From Sphingobacterium haloxyli (GTDB lineage: Bacteria; Bacteroidota; Bacteroidia; Sphingobacteriales; Sphingobacteriaceae), in the NCBI RefSeq assembly GCF_002980525.1, contig NZ_PVBQ01000006.1:186001-250000 (forward strand): a DNA stretch of 64,000 nt, read 5' to 3'. The notes under the pieces were generated by a model. It was not told the DNA's origin and ran no database searches. It saw only the letters and a program-made list of their open reading frames with translations. Of the stretch, positions 34,339-40,889 are shown piece after piece. The first letter of the stretch is position 1; the number at the start of each line of letters is the position of its first letter. A program made the position numbers and the translations under genes.

Positions 34339-35253
34339 GTGAAAAAGACTAAGAAATCCATTCAGCCATTTGAAATTAGTAGTAAACAACTACGCGAAAC
34401 ACTGCAAGAAAATTTAAGTTACACCATGGTCCAGTTAGCCCGCTATATGGGGCGAGAACCTTGGGAAATCCAGGCATTACACACCGATCCCGTCCTTACG
34501 GATAAGATCATGCGGGAACCAGTAATTTCCTTAGACCGGTTTTGTGAGGAATACGGCTTTTCGCCGGACGTTGTCCAGCAGCTAATTGACAGGCAATCCA
34601 TTTATTCATTCCGAGATAAAAGAGACGGTAAGATATATATCTTTCCGGTAGATGTGTACAATGAACTGGTTATGCACGAAAACCTGGAAGTAATATCGTA
34701 CAACAACTCCAGTATGTTGCGTCTGATGGGCGTAATCTTTGGACTCTGCAGCGAGCTATTAGACGAAGATCAAATGGAGTTGGTTAAGCGTTTTTTTAGC
34801 AAAGATTCAAATGGCATTTATCCGAAACTTGAAAATAGAGAAGATATTCAGCTAGTCACCGAAGCCATCAGAAAGCTCCGAAACGGTTTAAACTCCATGA
34901 GGTATAAATACAAGCAATTCGAGGATAAAATAGCAGATTACGAGCGGAGCGTTAGTGCATTGGAAAAAAAGTTGGATCGCCTTACATTAAAGCATAAGAA
35001 GGTTAGCAAAAAATTATTGGATGCACGGCTCGTTAAATATGCAGATACTGTACCTAAAATTGCGTTTAAAGATATTCCGATATCCGTACGCGCGCTGAAC
35101 GTTCTAGACACGCTTGGCGTGTATTATTTTTCAGATCTTCAAAATCTAACCATTATGGAGCTTTTAAGGGCGCGCAATCTGGGCAAGTACTCTTTCGAGG
35201 AAGTACTGAAGATAGCTTCCAAATATAACATCAAGTTTAAGGATGCGCAGTGA
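34339..35253 (+). CDS. Protein with RNA polymerase alpha-CTD-like domain
   Basis: 304 residues, GTG start. Residues 1-90 look like a helical DNA-binding region with a short strand (RDKRDGKIYIFPVD). Residues 185-235 are a coiled coil (YERSVSALEKKLDRLTLKHK). The last 60 residues read DIPISVRALNVLDTLGVYYF, then SDLQNLTIMELLRARNLGKYSFEEV, the helix-hairpin-helix pattern of the RNA polymerase alpha C-terminal domain. This suggests a stand-alone regulator that touches DNA UP-elements or polymerase partners. Function is inferred only. Confidence 0.65.
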   Translation: MKKTKKSIQPFEISSKQLRETLQENLSYTMVQLARYMGREPWEIQALHTDPVLTDKIMREPVISLDRFCEEYGFSPDVVQQLIDRQSIYSFRDKRDGKIYIFPVDVYNELVMHENLEVISYNNSSMLRLMGVIFGLCSELLDEDQMELVKRFFSKDSNGIYPKLENREDIQLVTEAIRKLRNGLNSMRYKYKQFEDKIADYERSVSALEKKLDRLTLKHKKVSKKLLDARLVKYADTVPKIAFKDIPISVRALNVLDTLGVYYFSDLQNLTIMELLRARNLGKYSFEEVLKIASKYNIKFKDAQ

Positions 35254-35266
35254 GTGTATAAACTAA

Positions 35267-35518
35267 CTAGAAGGAGGTAATTTCCTTTACTATCGGCAAA
35301 TCTGCTTCAGCCCAGTCGTAATTTTGTAATTCGCTTTTATCAACCCAGGCGGCCTGCGCGTGTTCGGTAATAGCAAGCGAACCGTCTGTCCATTTGCAAA
35401 GGAAAGGGTAGAGGCAGAGCGGAAACTCCCATTTTAGCGGAAGCTTCATCCGCTTGGAACGTTGGCAGATCAAAATCTTATTATCATGTTCTATGATGGC
35501 ACAGGTTACGTGGAGCAT
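35267..35518 (-). CDS. Nudix derivative lacking the Nudix box
   Basis: 83 residues with the same internal 43-residue deletion as the 19760 copy (KWEFP-LCLYPF). The ATG overlaps the stop of the intact vsr gene (TAATG), so the two are translationally coupled. The deletion removes all catalytic glutamates. It may be a decaying gene, or a retained small protein with a non-enzymatic role. Confidence 0.7.
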   Translation of the reverse strand: MLHVTCAIIEHDNKILICQRSKRMKLPLKWEFPLCLYPFLCKWTDGSLAITEHAQAAWVDKSELQNYDWAEADLPIVKEITSF

Positions 35519-36000
35519 TACCTATACACCCTCCTCGTCTCCAAGAACAGCTCAATCTGGTTGATCACTTTCGGTAGGTTTTTCAGGATGTCCTGCGACC
35601 AGAAGCGGAACACCGTGTACCCCATGTTCCGCAGGGCACGGTTCGCCAACTCATCCTTCTGCATGTTGCGTTCAATTTTTGGAATCCAGAACTGGCGGTT
35701 GGATTTGATTTGTGCCTGTCTTTTCTTCCATTCGAAACCATGCCAGAATTCGCCATCCACAAAGATGGCAAGCTTGTATTTCTTGATAATGATGTCAGGA
35801 GAACCCGGTAGGTTCTTGTCGTGCAGGCGGAAGCGGATATTCTTTGCCCACAGCGCACGTCGTAGGATCATTTCGGGCTTCGAGTTTTTACCCTTGATGC
35901 GGGACATGATATGGCTACGCTGCTTACTGGTATAGAAGCCGGCCGATTCCTCAAAACGCGGAACCTTTATTCTATGTTCCTTCTCATCGTAGCTTTGCAT
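35518..36000 (-). CDS. vsr: Very short patch repair endonuclease Vsr
   Basis: 160 residues. SRIKGKNSKPEMILRRALW is the N-terminal helix, and LPGSPDIIIKKYKLAIFVDG and EFWHG supply the catalytic Asp (D69) and His (H87). FWIPKIERNMQKDE follows. Vsr nicks next to T:G mismatches that arise from deaminated 5-methylcytosine and normally accompanies a DNA cytosine methyltransferase. None is visible in this window. It is the only full-length vsr of at least six copies or pieces. Confidence 0.9.
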   Translation of the reverse strand: MQSYDEKEHRIKVPRFEESAGFYTSKQRSHIMSRIKGKNSKPEMILRRALWAKNIRFRLHDKNLPGSPDIIIKKYKLAIFVDGEFWHGFEWKKRQAQIKSNRQFWIPKIERNMQKDELANRALRNMGYTVFRFWSQDILKNLPKVINQIELFLETRRVYR

Positions 36001-36082
36001 GACGTAAATTTATGTAAAAACTAGTATGTAATGGAAGAACGGACCTAACGCTTATTTTGTTTTTCGCTAAAATCTGTTGCCG

Positions 36083-36424
36083 TTAAACCTCCGTACTCAC
36101 CGCTAACGACATATCTTTTACGTAAATCTCGCCCATATTGCCATCCCAGCCCTCACGACTCCGCATCACCACCACAAAAACGCAGATGGCTGCATGCTCT
36201 TTTGAGAGCGGTTCGTAACCTTCTGCGATGCTGTCTTCATCACGGAAGACACCATGCACATCGTTCCAAGCAAGCCATTCGATAAGTTGCTCCCGAGGCA
36301 TAGCGTTTACTTTCTCCAATAACGCGTCTTCCGACAATTCCATCAGTTGGTACCGCCAGTCGTTGTCCCGCTGGTCTTCGGGTACGATAGGATAGGGGCG
36401 GTGGGCGTAGTAGTGTTTAGTCAT
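36083..36424 (-). CDS. Unknown 113-residue protein upstream of vsr
   Basis: An acidic soluble protein (YAHRPYPIVPEDQRDNDWRY, AICVFVVVMRSREGWDGNMG). No domain recognised. The gene lies 82 bp upstream of vsr on the same strand, and a scrap of it lies upstream of the vsr chimera at 24388-24519, so it belongs to the duplicated vsr-Nudix unit. Confidence 0.6.
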   Translation of the reverse strand: MTKHYYAHRPYPIVPEDQRDNDWRYQLMELSEDALLEKVNAMPREQLIEWLAWNDVHGVFRDEDSIAEGYEPLSKEHAAICVFVVVMRSREGWDGNMGEIYVKDMSLAVSTEV

Positions 36425-36563
36425 AACGAATCATAATTAAGTAACTTGTTTTATAATATAAATATACTAAAAATATTAGTTCAAAACAATGCATTTCTCT
36501 ACCTTTACGAATATTTATATAGTAATTCAAGCCGCATATAATTGACATTTTAATACATTAGTT

Positions 36564-36905
36564 ATGATGAACCTTTTAAAGCAAACGCTCGATCTCCTCG
36601 GTATCGAGAGAATTTCTGAAATCATTGTGTTAGCCGCTGCATTGGCATCCACCCTTTTTGGTGTAGTTAAGTATTTTGACTTACAACATCAATTGCGAAG
36701 ATGGATTTTAGGAAAAAGACTAAAAGGAAAATCTATAATCACAACTAGTAGCTTTGCAGATCCAGTGCTCCATTCCACCGCTAAAAACATAGAGAGACAA
36801 CAACAGTTTAAGGAACTTACTGGAATTTATCTGCATCCTGATAGAATAGATGCACTGACTGTGCTATGGAATAAATCCAATGGTGCTTTCTATGGCCCCA
36901 TATAA
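36564..36905 (+). CDS. Small protein with one membrane segment
   Basis: 113 residues; residues 18-38 (ISEIIVLAAALASTLFGVVKY) form a single transmembrane helix, followed by a basic soluble part (QLRRWILGKRLKGKS). Family unknown. It is probably co-transcribed with the next gene, 8 bp downstream. Confidence 0.55.
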   Translation: MMNLLKQTLDLLGIERISEIIVLAAALASTLFGVVKYFDLQHQLRRWILGKRLKGKSIITTSSFADPVLHSTAKNIERQQQFKELTGIYLHPDRIDALTVLWNKSNGAFYGPI

Positions 36906-36913
36906 AGACAGCT

Positions 36914-37201
36914 ATGTCCTATATTAAATTGACGGAGCAAGGATATAGGGTTTCTATAAGTAAATGGGACAGATTGCAGGATTTTTTCCTTCATATAGTT
37001 TTCGCGGTCCCTGCTTTATTATTTTTGACTCTGTTTAGTCTGATGATCGCTTCGGTCATGCTAGAAAAGGATGCAAACTTATTACCAAAAGTTTTTGCGA
37101 TAATTTTATGTTTGGTGGGATTTTTTGGAACAGTGGCCTTTATGCAGTACCAAAGGAGGGCATATTTATGTGCAAGACGTATTATGAGAAATCTCGGGTA
37201 A
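36914..37201 (+). CDS. Small protein with two membrane segments
   Basis: 95 residues with two hydrophobic helices (about 27-52 and 60-77) flanked by basic residues (YQRRAYLCARRIMRN). Family unknown. It forms a two-gene unit with the preceding membrane protein. 37202-37478 downstream holds no recognisable feature. Confidence 0.55.
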   Translation: MSYIKLTEQGYRVSISKWDRLQDFFLHIVFAVPALLFLTLFSLMIASVMLEKDANLLPKVFAIILCLVGFFGTVAFMQYQRRAYLCARRIMRNLG

Positions 37202-37478
37202 GATTACCTATCTTTAAAACAACGACCAACGAATTTTAATCCTAATATAGGTGCACCGCGCGCTGATAGTGGATTGGTGAGCGTCGATGAAAATTATAGG
37301 GTTTTGGTTTCTTCGCATATTGAATAAGATATCGAACATCCTTATAGTTTAAACATGCTTTCTGTAAAGCTAATTATTTTGCAAAAATAAATTTAATATC
37401 AACCTGCGCAGGAGAATCTGCAGTGGCATAGAAGGGAAGTGTTTAAGGTAAAATAGTAAGGCTTTTTCTATTAAAAGG

Positions 37479-37811
37479 TTATTTCTTTGCTGTGTATTTT
37501 TGGTTAGGATGATTGTCAGCGTACAATTTTAATAGTTTTCCATCCCTGATCATTTTAGTTAGAATATTATTTTTTAAATATTTTTCGGATCGCTTGATGT
37601 GCGTAGCGATTTGCTCCGAAGATTTATATTCTAGTGAGCAAAACCGGATAATTTCTTCTGCTAGTTGGTTATAATGCATTCGTTTCGATGTATTTAAGTC
37701 GCTTGTAGAAGAACTATCCACATTGGAACTATCCACATTAGGACTATCCACATTGGAACTATCCATATTAGAACTATCCACATTAGAAGAATAAGTGGGA
37801 TGCGGAGTCAA
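37479..37811 (-). pseudogene. Chimeric ORF: Schlafen-like tail plus antisense rpn
   Basis: The C-terminal 60 residues (YNQLAEEIIRFCSLEYKSSE, then QIATHIKRSEKYLKNNILTK) form a winged helix like the ends of AlbA/Schlafen-type or RecG-like proteins. Upstream lies a low-complexity NVDSSNVDSS stretch from a tandem repeat. The first residues (MTPHPTYS) come from reading rpn backwards across the junction at 37788. The natural N-terminal domain is gone. Confidence 0.6.
37711..37785. repeat. 15-bp tandem repeat, five units
   Basis: GAACTATCCACATTR repeated five times head to tail with four substitutions in total. On the minus strand it encodes (S-N-V-D-S). Likely a slippage-prone coding microsatellite linker. 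Confidence 0.85.
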
Positions 37812-37984
37812 TCCGCCAGACAGCCATTTTGGAACAGAAAAAGGCGAGAGAGAAGGGCCGAGCAGAGGGCCGAGAAGAACGCGCTCTTGCCATTGCTTTA
37901 AAATTGAAAAACATGGATATGGCTGTGGAAGATATCGTCCAAGCTACTGGTTTATCGGCTGAAGAAATAGAAAAATTGAAATAA
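37788..37984 (+). pseudogene. rpn 3' fragment
   Basis: The last 64 codons of rpn (NKWDAESIRQTAILEQKKAR and a type A tail, ALAIALKLKNMDMAVEDIVQ). It begins exactly where the tandem repeat ends; AAGAATAAG at the joint could be the recombination microhomology. Confidence 0.85.
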
Positions 37985-37994
37985 TAACAAAAAA

Positions 37995-38122
37995 ATCCTG
38001 AAGCGGGGAGCTTCAGGATTTTTACTAACTAACCAATTATAAACCTAATTTATGAATTACAAATATAACGACTGAAGCATCCATTTCGTTTTTATTAAGT
38101 GTGCATTTAACAGATGTTAACA
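37995..38122. repeat. Hairpin element, copy 12
   Basis: Full-length copy between the rpn 3' fragment and the intact Nudix gene, the most complete surviving example of the rpn - element - Nudix arrangement. CAAATATA is retained. The Nudix stop (38117-38119) lies inside the element's right end. Confidence 0.88.
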
Positions 38123-38512
38123 AGCGCCTGGCCCAATATCTAATAATTCCCTGACAATCGGCACATCCGCTTCCGCCCAATCGTAATCTTGTATTTCACT
38201 TTTATCAACCCAGATAGCTTGCACGTGCTCGGCAATAGCCAGCGAACCACCTGTCCATTTACAAATAAAAGGGTAGAGGCGGAGCGAAAATTCAGGATAG
38301 TGGTGTTCTACTACAGTAAGCTCGGTTCCGACTTCAATTTCCAATCCGAGTTCCTCGAAGACTTCTCTTTTTAGGCAATCCTCTTTGCTTTCTCCATCCT
38401 CGATCTTTCCACCGGGAAATTCCCATTTCAGTGGAAGTTTCATCTGCTCGGATCGTTGACAGATTAAGATTTTGTTATCATGTTCTATGATGGCACAGGT
38501 TACGTGAAGCAT
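38117..38512 (-). CDS. Nudix hydrolase (MutT-like), intact
   Basis: 131 residues with a perfect Nudix box at 35-57: G35-x5-E41-x7-R49-E50-V-F-E53-E54-L-G56-L57. Such enzymes hydrolyse nucleoside diphosphates linked to another group; the MutT-type layout suggests a role in cleaning oxidised dNTPs. It is the only copy with an intact catalytic box; the others lack it or are scraps. No vsr gene is joined to this copy. Confidence 0.92.
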   Translation of the reverse strand: MLHVTCAIIEHDNKILICQRSEQMKLPLKWEFPGGKIEDGESKEDCLKREVFEELGLEIEVGTELTVVEHHYPEFSLRLYPFICKWTGGSLAIAEHVQAIWVDKSEIQDYDWAEADVPIVRELLDIGPGAC

Positions 38513-38542
38513 AATGCATTAAATGTAGCAAAAATCGTCGTG

Positions 38543-39181
38543 CTACCTATCAACAAAGCTATAGTACTGCTCATAATCGTGTAGCAATTTATCTTTTATC
38601 GCAATCGGAGCATAAAGAAATATCTCCGAATCCGAAAACTCCGCAGCATCTTCGAATTGTTCAAAATCCTCCATGGCGGTATCTTGATAGCAGTCTGGTT
38701 CAAGTGCAGCCAATGCCTCCCAATAGTTATCGTATTCACGTTCGCGTAGCGAGCCATCTGTATCGAAGAAAGCGCGCCCCAGGTAGTTGCGCCCTTCTTC
38801 ATAATCATATTCGGCTCGAAGGCTGAATTTTTTACATAAGATGCTTATCAGGCCATGAATCGGTGACCACGGCGATTCTCCCGTGAGGATTAGCTGGCCG
38901 CAAGTCGCTAGACTATCTGTGTCGGTAGGAATGCTGTGCAAGACGTTGACTCGGTTTCCTTCGCCACTATTGTATTCTAGGATACAGACCTCAAAATTTC
39001 GTGCGCCAAATACCGCTATCAGGTCATCGTTCACCTGTGATAGGCTTAGGCGTTTTAAGTCGAGGCGACTTGTATCGTCATATCCGTGTTGCTTAATCGA
39101 TTCGTTGATGAACTTTATTAGTTCATAGAGGCTCTCGGCAGTTCCATCAAAAATAATGTGGTTGTAACAGTAGTTAGCCAT
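38543..39181 (-). CDS. DUF1281-like (Api92-like) protein
   Basis: 212 residues from MANYCYNHIIFDGTAESLYE; the MANYCxN start with a ferredoxin-like first strand and helix is typical of DUF1281/Api92-like proteins seen in phages, plasmids and mobile islands. An upstream ATG (39193) would add four residues. The middle carries SPWSPIHGLISILCKKFSL. The function of the family is unknown. 39194-39476 is gene-free. Confidence 0.6.
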   Translation of the reverse strand: MANYCYNHIIFDGTAESLYELIKFINESIKQHGYDDTSRLDLKRLSLSQVNDDLIAVFGARNFEVCILEYNSGEGNRVNVLHSIPTDTDSLATCGQLILTGESPWSPIHGLISILCKKFSLRAEYDYEEGRNYLGRAFFDTDGSLREREYDNYWEALAALEPDCYQDTAMEDFEQFEDAAEFSDSEIFLYAPIAIKDKLLHDYEQYYSFVDR

Positions 39182-39476
39182 GTCAATTCTCATATTTTGG
39201 GTTGGTTAAAAGCAAAGGACACGCCCTGGGACGCTGTTCTGATGGGTAACGTGGCGTGTACTGTTCTTGCAAAGTTAAATGAAATATTAAAGAATGCAAA
39301 TAATGGCGCAATGATAGTTTGCGTGCTAATTGTTTGATTTTTAATCTATGGTCTTATTTCTTGTTTCAAATTCAGAGAGATATTTGTTGAAAAAAGCTGT
39401 CAGTGTCTATAACTTTTTAATTGATCATGTTAAGGTAATAGTCGTATTTTTCCTATTTTTAACGATAATAAATAGC

Positions 39477-39484
39477 TAATTTTG
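39477..39484 (+). promoter_or_regulatory. -7 box of the dnd operon
   Basis: TAATTTTG matches TAnnTTTG and lies 32 bp before the dndC ATG. A T-rich CTATTTTTAACG about 20 bp upstream could serve as the -33 element. Confidence 0.55.
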
Positions 39485-39516
39485 AATAAAAATTATTTTC
39501 ATCTCTATAGGGTAGT

Positions 39517-40881
39517 ATGTACACAATAAAAAGCAAAAGAATAGAAGCTATTATCGATGATATTATAGATCAGTACGCTTACGCTGATAGATCAGATAAA
39601 CCTTGGATTATCGGATTTAGTGGTGGAAAAGATTCTACGGTTGTACTTACATTAGTTTGGATAGCGTTATTGCGAATTAGAGAAAAAATGCCATATCCAT
39701 TCCAGTTACGGAGAAAGGTCTATGTAGTTTGTAATGATACTATGGTTGAAAATCCGATTATAGCTTTTTATGTGGAAGGAGTTTTAAAGAAGATAGAAGC
39801 CGAAGCGAGAAACCAGGATCTTCCAATTTTTGTGAAGAAGACCACTCCAAAGTTAGAAGAAACATTTTGGATTAATGTCATTGGCAAGGGGTATCCTGTT
39901 CCTAATAATTCATTTCGCTGGTGCACCGATAAGTTGAAAATTAAACCAACATCTAACTTTCTGTTAGAGCAAATAGACGAAATGGGAGAGGCCATTGTAC
40001 TTCTTGGTACAAGATATGACGAGAGTGCAACGCGCGAACGTTCTATCAGAAGACATGAGGTCACTGGAAGACGATTATCCAAACACCAAACGTCGCCAAA
40101 TACGTATACCTACGCGCCGATTAAAGAACTGATGCTAGAAGAGGTATGGTATATTATTAACGCGGTACCTTCTCCATGGGGATTCGACAATAATGTGTTG
40201 TTCCAAATTTATGCTGACGCCAGTTCAGATGATTACGAGTGCCCAACAGTGGTGACGGACAAAAATCATACTTCATGTGGGCAGAGCCGATTCGGTTGTT
40301 GGACGTGTACTGTAGTTAAGAACGATAAATCCATGACTTCTTTAGTCAATAATGGCCGTGATTGGATGCAGCCTCTTTTGGATTTTAGAAACTGGTTGGT
40401 TGAGGAAAGAAACCTTCCGGAAAATAGGATGGATCAACGTAGAAATGGAATGAAAGCCGTTAACGAGGACGGCGAAAACAACGGAACATATACAGCCGGC
40501 TACAGATATAAAATATTAAAGCGATTGCTTGAGGTTCAGAAAGAGATTCAAAAAGAAAGACCTGATGTCACGCTAATTAACAATCAAGAATTGATAGCTA
40601 TTCAGGTGATATGGAATCGCGATATGTATTTTGACCATACCGTGGGTGAGTTATATCGGACAATCTATGATCGAGATTTCAGTACAAATAATATTAAGTC
40701 ATTAGATAATACCGAGAAACGCATTATGCGTGAAGTGTGTGAGGATGATATGAAATACTTTAACCTCATTGATAATCTCATATCGTTACAAGAGACTAAA
40801 ACTTTGCTCATTAGTAAATATGGTCTGCATAATGACATAGAAAATAGGATAGAAAAGTTCGCGAAAGAAACAGCGGAATAA
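39517..40881 (+). CDS. dndC: DNA phosphorothioation protein DndC
   Basis: 454 residues of the PAPS-reductase-like family. The PP-loop is SGGKDS (35-40), within IIGFSGGKDSTVVLTLVW. Cysteines SFRWCTDKL and SCGQSRFGCWTCTVV provide the ligands expected for the iron-sulfur cluster that DndC assembles. With DndD and DndE it swaps a non-bridging oxygen of the DNA backbone for sulfur at specific sites. dndA is absent, so sulfur must come from a housekeeping cysteine desulfurase. First gene of the operon; 8 bp to dndD. Confidence 0.95.
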   Translation: MYTIKSKRIEAIIDDIIDQYAYADRSDKPWIIGFSGGKDSTVVLTLVWIALLRIREKMPYPFQLRRKVYVVCNDTMVENPIIAFYVEGVLKKIEAEARNQDLPIFVKKTTPKLEETFWINVIGKGYPVPNNSFRWCTDKLKIKPTSNFLLEQIDEMGEAIVLLGTRYDESATRERSIRRHEVTGRRLSKHQTSPNTYTYAPIKELMLEEVWYIINAVPSPWGFDNNVLFQIYADASSDDYECPTVVTDKNHTSCGQSRFGCWTCTVVKNDKSMTSLVNNGRDWMQPLLDFRNWLVEERNLPENRMDQRRNGMKAVNEDGENNGTYTAGYRYKILKRLLEVQKEIQKERPDVTLINNQELIAIQVIWNRDMYFDHTVGELYRTIYDRDFSTNNIKSLDNTEKRIMREVCEDDMKYFNLIDNLISLQETKTLLISKYGLHNDIENRIEKFAKETAE

Positions 40882-40889
40882 ATTTTAAC

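Noticed and set aside
37711..37785. CRISPR-like direct repeats
   Set aside because: The 15-bp units are contiguous with no spacers and lie in frame inside a low-complexity coding stretch; it is a microsatellite.
1531..38122. Hairpin elements as integron attC sites
   Set aside because: No integron integrase is present, cassette genes point both ways, and I cannot see paired RYYYAAC/GTTRRRY core sites in the right places.
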